A DNA stretch of 64,000 nt from an uncultured Acetatifactor sp. (GTDB lineage Bacteria; Bacillota; Clostridia; Lachnospirales; Lachnospiraceae), in contig CAJUAH010000003.1 in NCBI GenBank assembly GCA_910584375.1, forward strand, positions 158,776-222,775, given 5' to 3'. The position numbers were made by a program, and so were the translations under genes. Below, piece by piece: positions 52,759 through 60,912 of the stretch (position 1 is the first letter of the stretch; each line of letters starts with the position of its first letter). A model generated the notes under the pieces. That model had not been told where the DNA came from. It made no database searches and saw nothing but the letters and a program-made list of their open reading frames with translations.

Positions 52759-52865
52759 CTCTGTCCCTGCTCTTTTCTCGGTCCGTTCTGTCCCTTCGTC
52801 CCTGTTCTTCTCTCGGGGTCCCTTCTGTCCCTCTTCCCTTACTCTTTTCTCAGTCTGTTCTGTCC
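52759..52865 (-). repeat. Three imperfect 35-37-nt purine-rich tandem repeats
   Basis: On the minus strand three units begin GGACAGAA (at 52865, 52830 and 52793) and continue with GAGAAAAGAG-like and AGGGAA/AGGGAC blocks; lengths are 35, 37 and 35 nt. The first unit contains the end and stop codon of the permease gene, and the third ends 16 nt before the LytTR start. Confidence 0.75.
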
Positions 52866-53770
52866 TTTAATCTGCGCCGCTTATTCAAAATCACCGCTAT
52901 GCCTATTGCCAGTATACCATATAACAGCAAAATGGAAAACTGCGCGCCGAAAGAAATGATCTCTTCCCCCGCAGTCAGAGTGATTCCCATTTTCTCCTGA
53001 AATATCTCCACAGCCATCGGCGGCATACCCTGGAAAGTTGTGTCTGTAATCTCCTCCAGACAAACCCTGCGCATCATGGATATCCCCTGCAAAACGGGCA
53101 GACATTTCAGCACCGTCTGCAATCTCTCCGAAAAAGCCGACATGGGCAGATAGATACCCCCCGCAAAACCCACCAGCGTGCCCACTATCGTCAACATGCC
53201 GCCCCAGGCGCTGTAGCTGTGGATAAACAAGGCCAACAGATATCCCAGAGACGCATACACAAAGGTATTGAGCAGGATCATACCGCACATGGCGGCCAGC
53301 ACTGAAACGGGGAGCAGCCCCCATCCCTGGGACATCATGTAGATCTCTCCCACCGCCAGAGTCAGCATACTCATAACTGCTCCCGTCAACCATGCCGCAA
53401 GTACATATCCAAGCACCAGCTTTCCCCTTTTGACCGGCGTCACATAAAAGCTGGCCAGGCGGCTCTGTTCCTCGTCCTGTACCATGGTTCCGATCACCGT
53501 CAGCGTCACAGTGACCGAATTGACCACCAGAATACCCGCCAAAGTCCACATCTGGATCAGCGCTCTCGCGTTTTCCTCATCCTGGGCCGCATCCCTTGCA
53601 CCCCCGTACTGCGCCAGCAGCTCCACCAGATCCCGGCTGTTCATGCTCCCCAGAAAAATAACCATCAGTCCAAGAACGATCAACATGGAAAGTATGGAAA
53701 AAAATACCGCCCTCCTGTCCCGAAGATATACCAGACTGTTTCTTTTTGTCAAATACATGATCTCTCTCAT
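52850..53770 (-). CDS. ABC-2 type permease
   Basis: A 306-residue permease with six spans. The first membrane segment (AVFFSILSMLIVLGLMVIFL) is followed by a large extracellular loop with ARDAAQDEENARAL, then a cluster of spans (LAGILVVNSVTVTLTVIGTM; LGYVLAAWLTGAVMSMLTLA) and the ABC2 signature-like GTLVGFAGGIYLPMSAF. It is the partner of the ATPase at 53846-54775. Such pairs (DrrAB type) export drugs, peptides or lipids; the substrate is unknown. The start at 53770 follows GGGAGG by 6 nt. Its last codons lie inside the triplicated repeat. Confidence 0.9.
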   Translation of the reverse strand: MREIMYLTKRNSLVYLRDRRAVFFSILSMLIVLGLMVIFLGSMNSRDLVELLAQYGGARDAAQDEENARALIQMWTLAGILVVNSVTVTLTVIGTMVQDEEQSRLASFYVTPVKRGKLVLGYVLAAWLTGAVMSMLTLAVGEIYMMSQGWGLLPVSVLAAMCGMILLNTFVYASLGYLLALFIHSYSAWGGMLTIVGTLVGFAGGIYLPMSAFSERLQTVLKCLPVLQGISMMRRVCLEEITDTTFQGMPPMAVEIFQEKMGITLTAGEEIISFGAQFSILLLYGILAIGIAVILNKRRRLKDRTD

Positions 53771-53845
53771 CTCTGTCCTCCCATACGGTTTTTCGGAATA
53801 AACGCCCTGCGTTTTCTGTTCGTCGGCATATAACTCCGCTCTGTT

Positions 53846-54775
53846 TTACGCGATTTCTTCCAGGTTTTTCCCCGTGATGTTTAAGAATACATCGTCCATG
53901 GAACCCTGTACCAGCTCAAATCCCTCCAGAAGTTGCTCCGTTTCCTTTAAGATGGGGATGGCCATCATGCTGTCCTTTAGATAAATATTGTACAGATACT
54001 TTTCGGAGCCGCCCTCTCTTCTACAATGCAGGCCATCCAGTTTTGCCTCCAGCAAGGTGTCCGCTCCCGGCTTTGCCGCCAGCCGCAGCCTGTCGCTGGA
54101 ATATTTCTCTTTCAGGGAAAAGGGTGTCCCAAACTCTCTGATCTTACCTGCGTCCATCACTGCGATATGGCTGCATTTTGCCGCTTCCTCCATATAATGT
54201 GTGGTGAGGAAGATTGTCATGCCCTCCTGCCTTAGTCTGTCCAGGCTTTCCCAGACCGTTTTTCTGGTGGCCGGGTCGAGCCCTGTGGTGGGTTCGTCCA
54301 GAAATAAGACCTCCGGCGTATGGAGCAGCGCCCGGGCTATCTCGCACTTTCGTTTCTGCCCACCCGAGAGCATACCGAAATGCCTGCCAAGCGTTTCCTC
54401 CAACTGAAGGAGTTTACATGTCCGCCCTATCTTCTCTTTTAATATTTTGGTATTTTTCTCGTACAGACTGCCCCGGATCATCAGGTTTTCCCGCACCGTC
54501 AGCCGTTCGTCCAGACAGTTGTTCTGATACACCACGCCGATCCGGCGCCGGATCGCCTCGTCCTCCCTGCCCAGGGTATTGCCGCCGATGACGATCTCTC
54601 CGGCGGTAGGGCGAAACAGTGTACACAGCATATTGATAGTGGTGGACTTTCCGGCTCCGTTTACCCCCAGGAATCCAAACAGCTCCCCTCTCTCCACCGA
54701 AAAACTGATATCATCCACCGCCTTGATTTTACCGAAATATTTTTTTAGCCCTCTGACTAGAATAACCTGCTCCAT
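53846..54775 (-). CDS. ABC exporter ATP-binding protein (DrrA type)
   Basis: A 309-residue ATPase. Walker A GVNGAGKSTT near residue 38, Q-loop VVYQNNCLDERLTVRENL, signature LSGGQKRKCEIARAL, Walker B EVLFLDEPTTGLDPATRK, and a C-terminal extension of about 75 residues (SDRLRLAAKPGADTLLEA) common in DrrA/CcmA-type ATPases. GGGAGGCAGG precedes the ATG. First gene of a minus-strand operon with the permease and, after the repeats, the LytTR/DUF3021 pair. Confidence 0.92.
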   Translation of the reverse strand: MEQVILVRGLKKYFGKIKAVDDISFSVERGELFGFLGVNGAGKSTTINMLCTLFRPTAGEIVIGGNTLGREDEAIRRRIGVVYQNNCLDERLTVRENLMIRGSLYEKNTKILKEKIGRTCKLLQLEETLGRHFGMLSGGQKRKCEIARALLHTPEVLFLDEPTTGLDPATRKTVWESLDRLRQEGMTIFLTTHYMEEAAKCSHIAVMDAGKIREFGTPFSLKEKYSSDRLRLAAKPGADTLLEAKLDGLHCRREGGSEKYLYNIYLKDSMMAIPILKETEQLLEGFELVQGSMDDVFLNITGKNLEEIA

Positions 54776-54816
54776 CTTATTTTTCCTGCCTCCCTGCCGT
54801 TTTTTTTATCATAAGC

Positions 54817-54862
54817 AAAAAAACAGCCCGCCGCAACAAAATCGCGGTAAGCTGCTTTTTAA
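54817..54862 (-). terminator. Terminator after the peroxiredoxin gene
   Basis: On the minus strand AAAAAGCAGC...GGCTGTTTTTTT encloses a second inner stem (CCGCG/TGCGG), ending in seven T residues. It separates bcp from the ABC operon. Confidence 0.75.
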
Positions 54863-54908
54863 GGCCTGTGACCTGCGTGATTTGGCAGGTCAGTGTATGG
54901 GATATGCT

Positions 54909-55364
54909 CTACCGAATTTCCTCCAGCATCTGGGCCGGGTTCTCAGCCGCCTTGACATTGCCCAGGGCCCTGACAATCACGCCGTCCTCGTCGATCAGAT
55001 ACGTGGTGCGCACTACGCCCATGCTCACCTTCCCGTAGTTTTTCTTTTCCTGCCATACATCATAAGCCTGGATGCAGGACAACTCGGGGTCGGAGAGTAA
55101 TGTGAACGGCAGGTCGTATTTCTCCTCAAACTTCTTGTGGGACGCCACGCTGTCTTTGCTGACTCCCAGCACCACCGCGCCCTGCTCCTGAAACTGCGGA
55201 TACAGTTGGCCAAAATTGCAGGCCTGTTTGGTGCAGCCGGGGGTGTTGTCCTTGGGATAAAAGTACAGGATCACCTTTTTGCCCCGATACTCCTCCAGTG
55301 TGTGTACGGTTCCGTTTTGATCCGGCAGCGAGAATGCCGGAGCCTTTGTTCCTACTTTTAACAT
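54909..55364 (-). CDS. bcp: Peroxiredoxin, Bcp type
   Basis: A 151-residue thiol peroxidase. The peroxidatic motif is YPKDNTPGCTKQACNFG with the Cys in PGCT and a second Cys five residues later. That spacing is typical of atypical 2-Cys Bcp proteins. Other conserved parts: GTKAPAFSLPDQNG at the start, VVLGVSKDSVASHKKF, LPFTLLSDPE and RTTYLIDEDG. It reduces peroxides in the cytoplasm, using thioredoxin as donor. The start at 55364 lies 7 nt after AGGAGG; an ATG two codons earlier is too close to the site. Downstream (on the minus strand) of an HxlR regulator. Confidence 0.94.
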   Translation of the reverse strand: MLKVGTKAPAFSLPDQNGTVHTLEEYRGKKVILYFYPKDNTPGCTKQACNFGQLYPQFQEQGAVVLGVSKDSVASHKKFEEKYDLPFTLLSDPELSCIQAYDVWQEKKNYGKVSMGVVRTTYLIDEDGVIVRALGNVKAAENPAQMLEEIR

Positions 55365-55430
55365 GTGCATTCCTCCTTATACAGGTTTGATAAATCTTTG
55401 CCACGTCTATATCTTTCCGGTATGGACGGG

Positions 55431-55754
55431 TTATAGCGCGTTCTTATACTCCGTTCCCCATTTCAGCATGGCGTCCAGAATCGGGTGCATGGACTCACCC
55501 AATTCGCTCAGGGCATACTCCACCCGGGGCGGCACTTCGGGGTAAACGGTTCTGGTGACAATGCCGTCCTCCTCCATGGAGCGCAGGGAATCCGTCAGCA
55601 CCTTCTGGCTGATTCCGTCCAGATCCTTTTTCAGCTCGTTAAACCGCCAGGGGCGGGTGAGAAGATTGCGCATGATCAGCAGTTTCCACTTGCTCCCGAT
55701 GAGGGATACCGTTGTAGCTACCGGGCATTCCGGCAGTTCTTCCTTGGTTTTCAT
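55431..55754 (-). CDS. HxlR-family transcriptional regulator
   Basis: A 107-residue winged-helix regulator: CPVATTVSLIGSKWKLLIMR (with a Cys at position 10, as in redox-sensing HxlR/YodB members), then FNELKKDLDGISQKVLTDSL (recognition helix) and DGIVTRTVYPEVPPRVEYAL (wing). Proteins of this family with a single N-terminal Cys sense quinones, aldehydes or thiol stress. GGAGG lies 7 nt before the ATG. It is 66 nt upstream of bcp on the same strand, so regulation of bcp is plausible but not shown. Confidence 0.92.
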   Translation of the reverse strand: MKTKEELPECPVATTVSLIGSKWKLLIMRNLLTRPWRFNELKKDLDGISQKVLTDSLRSMEEDGIVTRTVYPEVPPRVEYALSELGESMHPILDAMLKWGTEYKNAL

Positions 55755-55812
55755 GATTTACCTCCCATTCCGTATAATTCCCTGTACATAAGATTTAATC
55801 CGGCATCTGTAA

Positions 55813-55929
55813 CTAAAAATGCCTCTCCAACACCACAAATCCGTCCTCCCGGGGCCTTTCACAGACGCGGTAATCCTCCGGATCCGCAAAGGCTTTCGGA
55901 TACCCAGGCTCTTGGTTATATGATAACAT
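55813..55929 (-). CDS. Small open frame or gene fragment (38 codons)
   Basis: The minus strand reads from an ATG at 55929: YNQEPGYPKAFADPEDYRVC, then ERPREDGFVVLERHF and a TAG at 55813. The composition looks like the C-terminus of a real protein (balanced charge, aromatic residues, natural stop), but there is no ribosome binding site. It may be the remnant of a longer gene. No family recognised. Confidence 0.35.
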   Translation of the reverse strand: MLSYNQEPGYPKAFADPEDYRVCERPREDGFVVLERHF

Positions 55930-55965
55930 CTATAGCCCAAACATAAAAGATTTAATTTTCAAAAG

Positions 55966-56000
55966 CCCCCGCCATGCAAACTTATTCTGCATGGCAGGGG
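55966..56000 (-). terminator. Terminator of the XRE fusion gene
   Basis: CCCC(C)GCCATGCA and TGCATGGC-A-GGGG pair into a 12-bp stem with one mismatch; on the minus strand it is followed by GCTTTTGAAAATT. It begins 22 nt after the stop of the gene at 56023. Confidence 0.6.
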
Positions 56001-56022
56001 TAACTCTATTATCCGGATGCCG

Positions 56023-57834
56023 TTATGCACTTGCGATTCCCGGCATCTCCAGGATTTTCTCTGCCAGACGGCAGCTCTCCCCGTCCAGCGCAAGGGCATT
56101 TTCAAGCAACTCTATCTGCTCCCTGCGCAGCCCCGGCGTGGATACGCCGGTACCGACGGTACCGTTATATTGGAGCGCGCAGGAGGATGTGCGGTTCAAT
56201 TTATCCCGAAACGCCGAAACCCGGTCACAGATGGTCTGGCAATTACCCGCTATTTTTTCCAGGAGTTCCCGGCTTTCTCCGGAGAGTAACGGCAGGTTCT
56301 CCCGCAGATAGGAGGCCGCCGCCCGCCGCGCGTCCTCAAGGTTGAGCAGCATACTGTCGTTGACGTCCAACCTCCTGCACACATTGTCCCTGTCGCTCTC
56401 CAGCTGAAAATCCGATTCCCGGGAAAGGCTCTCCATCCATGACGCATAGGCGTCCTTTCCCTGACGGTAGCAGTCTCTGGGCGGGGCGGAAAAAGATTCC
56501 GTCAGCACCTTCAAGGATGTTTTCAGGATGGATAGAGGCGACGGCGTCTCCCCTTTTTCACCGAAATGCGCGATGATAAAAGGCCAGAAATCGCTGAACA
56601 GATAGCCCTTGTTGTCTTCGTAGACAGTTTGCCGCTCCTCCGTACTCCCGGCGTCTTCCCGTTCCAGAACCGAGAAGATCTCCCCGTCAAAATAAGTGCG
56701 GCAGAGGAGTCTGTTGCCGTTTTCGGTATAGCCTGTGATAACGCCCCATTCCGGCGCTACCCGCAGATTGATGGCCAGCACGGGTACACCGTTTTGAATG
56801 TCTTCCATGATCGCCTGTCGCTCCGCTTTTCTCTCCTGCTTTTCCAACCTCTCCGCAAAGCGGAAGGAATAACCCAGACTGTTGTACAGGGGCGTGGCGT
56901 AGTCATAGGCTACGAGGGCATCGGTACAGCTCCAGTCCCACACGTCGGTAAAGCACACCCGGTAACATGCGCCGCTCATTCCCATGATCTGGTGATACGT
57001 GTATGTCTCTCCCATATATTTGAGGGCCGCATAGAGAGCGCCCGCCCAGGGGCAGTCCATCCCCTTTCCCCAGGACAGTCTGTCCACACCCTCCAGGATA
57101 CATTTTGAACGGTCCCTCGGCATAAGCTTTGTGCGGTGATCTGCGTAATAGATCTCAGAGCCCTCCGGACAGCTTACGGTATGGATTCCCTGGCTGTTTA
57201 AATAAACCAACGTCAGATATTCCGTGTCGTCACTGGCAATATTGCTGGGAAAAATTTCATGGTTTACCGCTATGCTGTTCCATCTGAAATAGTCATAGTG
57301 TTCCATTTTCCCCATTACGGAGGAATAGCCCTTGTCGTTTCCGTAATACGCGCCGATTACCTGAAAGTCCCTGTCGCCTCTATGGCTTTCGCTCTCCTTG
57401 TCCAGGACAAGCTTTTCATTTTGGGTCGAAAAAGTATAAAAAATTCCTTTCGGCGTCTGATACTTCACCGTCAGAACCTTCACCCTGTCGCTTTCAAGGC
57501 AGACGCCTGTAAATGGCGGATTTACATAAATATTGAGCGTATTGTCCCGCACCAGATTGTTGATAAAATGGGTGACGGGAATATGCGCTTCCCCATCCGT
57601 ATAGACCGCCTCAAGGATAAATAATTCCCGCGGATACAGCAGGCTGTCGATGCTGCAGTCCAGCGCCTCCGCCAGATCGGGAAGAACGGACGTCTCCGGC
57701 AGGCATTTTGCGTTTTCCCATTTGGATACGGCCTGAGGGCTTACCTGTAACCGCTGCGCAAGCTGCTCGCCCGTGTATCCCCGCTCTCTGCGCAGGGACG
57801 CGATCTTCTTTCCGACTTTTTCCATATCAATCAT
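56023..57834 (-). CDS. XRE-type regulator fused to a peptidase-fold (BtrH/C39-like) domain
   Basis: A 603-residue protein. Residues 4-66 are a Cro/CI helix-turn-helix (KKIASLRRERGYTGEQLAQR; VSPQAVSKWENAKCLPETSV). Residues 75-250 form a beta-rich region (HIPVTHFINNLVRDNTLNIY). Residues about 255-430 resemble a papain-like/C39-like fold as in BtrH and related enzymes: MDCPWAGALYAALKYMGETY with the Cys in the DCPWAG position, then NGVPVLAINLRVAPEWGVIT near residue 355, where the expected His of C39 enzymes (GHW/GHY) is replaced by WGVITGYT. A helical C-terminus completes the protein. The DNA-binding half should bind its own upstream region; whether the second half is catalytic is unclear. Confidence 0.75.
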   Translation of the reverse strand: MIDMEKVGKKIASLRRERGYTGEQLAQRLQVSPQAVSKWENAKCLPETSVLPDLAEALDCSIDSLLYPRELFILEAVYTDGEAHIPVTHFINNLVRDNTLNIYVNPPFTGVCLESDRVKVLTVKYQTPKGIFYTFSTQNEKLVLDKESESHRGDRDFQVIGAYYGNDKGYSSVMGKMEHYDYFRWNSIAVNHEIFPSNIASDDTEYLTLVYLNSQGIHTVSCPEGSEIYYADHRTKLMPRDRSKCILEGVDRLSWGKGMDCPWAGALYAALKYMGETYTYHQIMGMSGACYRVCFTDVWDWSCTDALVAYDYATPLYNSLGYSFRFAERLEKQERKAERQAIMEDIQNGVPVLAINLRVAPEWGVITGYTENGNRLLCRTYFDGEIFSVLEREDAGSTEERQTVYEDNKGYLFSDFWPFIIAHFGEKGETPSPLSILKTSLKVLTESFSAPPRDCYRQGKDAYASWMESLSRESDFQLESDRDNVCRRLDVNDSMLLNLEDARRAAASYLRENLPLLSGESRELLEKIAGNCQTICDRVSAFRDKLNRTSSCALQYNGTVGTGVSTPGLRREQIELLENALALDGESCRLAEKILEMPGIASA

Positions 57835-57879
57835 AATGTGATTACCTCCAATATAGTATCAGCGCTGTGCCTTTATTGT

Positions 57880-57893
57880 AGGCTACTTAGCCT
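57880..57893. promoter_or_regulatory. Palindrome, candidate operator of the XRE fusion
   Basis: AGGCTA-CT-TAGCCT, with flanking TTGTA and TACAA extending partial symmetry, 46 nt before the start of the XRE gene. The position suits autoregulation, by analogy with Cro/CI regulators. Confidence 0.4.
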
Positions 57894-58098
57894 GCTTTTA
57901 CAACATATGCTGCATTAAGAACCAAAACAAAAAATCAACCTGTGGTTTATCCGGCATATCTCACGCCCGAAGGGCTGCTCCCTTATCTGGCACAGGGGCA
58001 GTTACCTTTTTGTGACCGGGTAATAAAAAAGTGCGTACTTTTAAGCGGGATAAATTCTGATAAAATACTATTAAAGAAACATAAAAATTTGTAAGGGA

Positions 58099-59142
58099 GT
58101 GGTAACTACGATAGAACTTTCCAATAAGTTTAAAAAATTTCAACAGGCGTGGAATCAGGCGGACGCCATTGTCATCGGGGCAGGGGCAGGGCTGTCTGCT
58201 GCCGCCGGATTCACCTACAGCGGAGAGCGTTTTTCCCGGTATTTTGGGGACTTCGCCGCTATATACCACTTTCGGGATATGTACGCCGGAGGTTTTTACC
58301 CCTATTCCACGCTCAATGAATATTGGGCATACTGGAGCCGGTATATCTATATCAACCGGTACATGGATCCGCCCAAACCCTTGTACCGGGAGCTTTACAA
58401 CCAGGTGAAGGGCAGGGATTATTTTGTGATCACCACCAATGTGGATCACTGTTTTCAAAAGGCCGGTTTTGACAAAGACAGGCTGTACTATACCCAGGGC
58501 GATTACGGCCTCTTCCAGTGCAGTGAGCCCTGTCATCGGGAGACCTATGACAATGAGGAGACCGTGGCGCGGATGGTGGAGGCGCAGGGATATCGGATCG
58601 CGGCGGATGGACGCCTGTATCTGCCGGAGGGCGCGACTGCTGCCATGCGGGTACCGGACGAGCTGATCCCTCACTGCCCGAAATGCGGCAGGCCCATGAG
58701 CATGAATCTGCGGGCGGACGATACTTTTGTGCAGGATGAGGGCTGGTATCAGGCGGCCCGGCGGTACCAGGCGTTTCTGCGACAGCACCGGGATACCAGG
58801 ATCCTGTTTCTGGAGCTGGGCGTGGGCTATAACACCCCTGGGATCATCAAGTATCCTTTCTGGCAGATGACGGCAGAGAATCCCAAGGCGGTGTATGCCT
58901 GCGTGAATTATGGGGAGGCGGTCTGTCCGAAAGAAATCAGGCAACAATCCATTTGCATTGACGGGGATATTGGTGAAATTTTAAGTTATATTGAACCCAA
59001 CCCGTCAAAGAATCATAGAGAAAATGAGGTAATTGAACATATGGGTTCCAAAAGTAATGGGGGCGGAAAATCTGAAGGCGACGTATGTGTACATCAATTA
59101 CGGATAGGGCATAGAAGTGTTTTGAACACAATGGAGGACTAA
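58099..59142 (+). CDS. Class M sirtuin (SirTM), protein ADP-ribosyltransferase
   Basis: About 347 residues. NAD-binding motif VIGAGAGLSAAAGFTYSG (residues 25-42), catalytic-site Asn in VITTNVDHCF (N114), and Gln in YYTQGDYGLF (Q133), in place of the catalytic His of ordinary deacetylase sirtuins. A zinc-binding set CSEP-C... and CPKCGRPM follows. This Asn/Gln pattern marks the class M sirtuins of Firmicutes and fungi, which ADP-ribosylate proteins instead of deacylating them (established for Staphylococcus aureus and Streptococcus pyogenes enzymes). The GTG at 58099 lies inside the AAGGGAG-containing site; the exact start is uncertain. Two bases separate its stop from the macrodomain gene. 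Confidence 0.88.
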   Translation: MVTTIELSNKFKKFQQAWNQADAIVIGAGAGLSAAAGFTYSGERFSRYFGDFAAIYHFRDMYAGGFYPYSTLNEYWAYWSRYIYINRYMDPPKPLYRELYNQVKGRDYFVITTNVDHCFQKAGFDKDRLYYTQGDYGLFQCSEPCHRETYDNEETVARMVEAQGYRIAADGRLYLPEGATAAMRVPDELIPHCPKCGRPMSMNLRADDTFVQDEGWYQAARRYQAFLRQHRDTRILFLELGVGYNTPGIIKYPFWQMTAENPKAVYACVNYGEAVCPKEIRQQSICIDGDIGEILSYIEPNPSKNHRENEVIEHMGSKSNGGGKSEGDVCVHQLRIGHRSVLNTMED

Positions 59143-59144
59143 AT

Positions 59145-59927
59145 ATGACACATGAGGAAAAAAGGCTATACCTGATCAAAGAGCTTTTATCAGAATTGCC
59201 GCAATACAGGAATATGGAAATCCCGGAGAATACAGAGGAACAGAAACGACTTCTCAGAAGCCTTATGAACATACGCTCCCCCCGTCCGATCGGAGAGGAA
59301 TTTCTAAAAGTCCAGGACGAATATCTAAGCGCGGAAGTGAAGGAAAAAGGGATTACCGACAGCGATACCCTGCCTGTATCCCCCGCCCATAGCCGCCTTA
59401 TCCTTTGGCGCGGGGACATTACCACGTTAAAGGTGGATGCGATCGTAAATGCCGCTAACAGCGCTTTAAGGGGCTGTTTCGTACCCTGCCACTCCTGCGT
59501 GGATAACATCATTCACAGCGTCAGCGGTATCCAGCTGCGACTGGCCTGCGATAAGCTGATGACAGAACAGGGATATGACGAACCGACGGGGAAAGCAAAG
59601 ATCACTCCAGGTTTCAATCTCCCCTGCCGTTATGTTCTGCACACCGTCGGACCCATCGTCCACGGGCCGCTTACAGAGCGCCATTGCAGAGAGCTTGCGG
59701 ACTGTTATCGGTCATGCATGGAGCTTGCGGCCGATAACGGGCTGAAGAGCATCGCCTTCTGCTGTATCTCCACGGGAGAATTTCATTTCCCACAGAAAAA
59801 AGCGGCTGAAATTGCCGTGCAGACAGTTACGGAGCATTTACGGACGGATGCGCGGATAGAAAAGGTTATATTCAATGTCTTCAAGCAGGAGGATTATGAA
59901 ATCTATAAAACAATTTTACGCGGGTAA
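59145..59927 (+). CDS. Zinc-dependent macrodomain protein (ADP-ribosyl hydrolase)
   Basis: A 260-residue protein. After a helical N-terminal region of about 80 residues comes a macrodomain: GDITTLKVDAIVNAANSAL, then LRGCFVPCHSCVDNIIHSVS with a Cys/His/Cys cluster that in related enzymes holds a catalytic zinc ion, then GYDEPTGKAKITPGFNLPC and IAFCCISTGEFHFP (the diphosphate loop). Macrodomains of this zinc type sit next to SirTM genes and remove the ADP-ribose that SirTM adds (established for the Gram-positive family). It is translationally close to the sirtuin (2 nt gap), has an ATG, and ends at a strong terminator. Confidence 0.92.
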   Translation: MTHEEKRLYLIKELLSELPQYRNMEIPENTEEQKRLLRSLMNIRSPRPIGEEFLKVQDEYLSAEVKEKGITDSDTLPVSPAHSRLILWRGDITTLKVDAIVNAANSALRGCFVPCHSCVDNIIHSVSGIQLRLACDKLMTEQGYDEPTGKAKITPGFNLPCRYVLHTVGPIVHGPLTERHCRELADCYRSCMELAADNGLKSIAFCCISTGEFHFPQKKAAEIAVQTVTEHLRTDARIEKVIFNVFKQEDYEIYKTILRG

Positions 59928-59959
59928 GCCCATCCATCGCTTACCCGCCTCTCTTTTTT
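59920..59959 (+). terminator. Strong terminator of the SirTM/macrodomain operon
   Basis: GCGGGTAAGC (59920-59929) and GCTTACCCGC (59939-59948) form a perfect 10-bp stem, followed by CTCTCTTTTTT. The left arm contains the stop codon of the macrodomain gene. Confidence 0.85.
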
Positions 59960-59973
59960 GTGCAAAAATAGAG

Positions 59974-60002
59974 AGGACAAACGAACGAATAAGCTTTATA
60001 AT
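59974..60002 (+). promoter_or_regulatory. Promoter of the AraC-type gene
   Basis: AGGACA (59974-59979), 17 nt, TATAAT (59997-60002), about 50 nt before the AraC start codon. Confidence 0.6.
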
Positions 60003-60052
60003 GATAAAAACAGATTTATAGAGCAAACTATTCGGAGATAAGGAGGTCTCTC

Positions 60053-60901
60053 ATGGAATGGGTTCACAGATTAAACCAAAGCATGCATTATATTGAAGAA
60101 CATTTGACAGACGAAATCGACTATGAACAGCTGGCCCGGATCGCCTGCTGCTCTGTCTATCACTATCAGAGGATGTTTACTTATATGGCGGGCATATCTC
60201 TGGCAGAGTATATCCGAAGAAGAAAGATGTCTTTAGCGGCGGTAGACTTGCAGGGCGGGGATGAACGGATTATTGATATTGCGGAGAAATACGGCTACCG
60301 TTCTCCGACTGCGTTTAACAGGGCGTTCCAGTCCTTTCACGGGATAGCCCCATCGTCCGTCAAAGACGAGGGCGTATCCGTGAAGTCCTTTTCTCCCATT
60401 GTATTTAAAATTGCTGTGAAAGGAGCGACAGAAATGAATTATAGAATCGAGACAAAAGAAGCATTCCGCATCATTGGCTTATCTGCGCCGCTGGAACAGG
60501 AAATCGAAAAAAATTTTACGGTAGTGCCCGCGATGTGGCAGGAGGCCTCTGTAAACGGAACAATACAGAAACTGGCGGGATTGATGGACACGCCGCCAAT
60601 GGGACTTTTGGGCGTAAGCGCCTGCAATGACGAAGAACAGTGGAAGTATTTCATAGCCGTTTCCAGTACAAAGGCAAGTGATGAGTTTGAAGAATATACC
60701 GTGCCTGCGTCTACCTGGGCCATCTTTTCCGGAACGGGTACAAACCAGTCAATACAGGAATTGGAGCAGCGGATCATAACGGAGTGGCTTCCGACCTCCG
60801 GATATGAATATGCCAACGCCCCCGATATTGAGGTCTACTTAAATCCCGACCCGCAGAACGCACAATATGAGGTTTGGATACCCGTAACAAAAAAGATATA
60901 G
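60053..60901 (+). CDS. AraC-type regulator with GyrI-like effector-binding domain
   Basis: A 282-residue protein. Residues 1-105 are the two helix-turn-helices of an AraC/XylS DNA-binding domain (YEQLARIACCSVYHYQRMFT; IIDIAEKYGYRSPTAFNRAF). Residues about 125-282 form a GyrI-like/SOUL-type effector-binding domain (MNYRIETKEAFRIIGLSAPL, YTVPASTWAIFSGTGTN, DIEVYLNPDPQNAQYEVWIP). Proteins of this type, such as Rob-like or BmrR-like regulators, sense small hydrophobic drugs or other ligands. AGGAGGTC precedes the ATG. The next gene starts 12 nt after its stop and is surely co-transcribed. Confidence 0.93.
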   Translation: MEWVHRLNQSMHYIEEHLTDEIDYEQLARIACCSVYHYQRMFTYMAGISLAEYIRRRKMSLAAVDLQGGDERIIDIAEKYGYRSPTAFNRAFQSFHGIAPSSVKDEGVSVKSFSPIVFKIAVKGATEMNYRIETKEAFRIIGLSAPLEQEIEKNFTVVPAMWQEASVNGTIQKLAGLMDTPPMGLLGVSACNDEEQWKYFIAVSSTKASDEFEEYTVPASTWAIFSGTGTNQSIQELEQRIITEWLPTSGYEYANAPDIEVYLNPDPQNAQYEVWIPVTKKI

Positions 60902-60912
60902 CGGAGGGTCTT

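Noticed and set aside
52759..52865. Tandem repeats as a CRISPR-like or iteron origin array
   Set aside because: Only three imperfect units, in direct contact, within a coding/leader region; no replication gene nearby.
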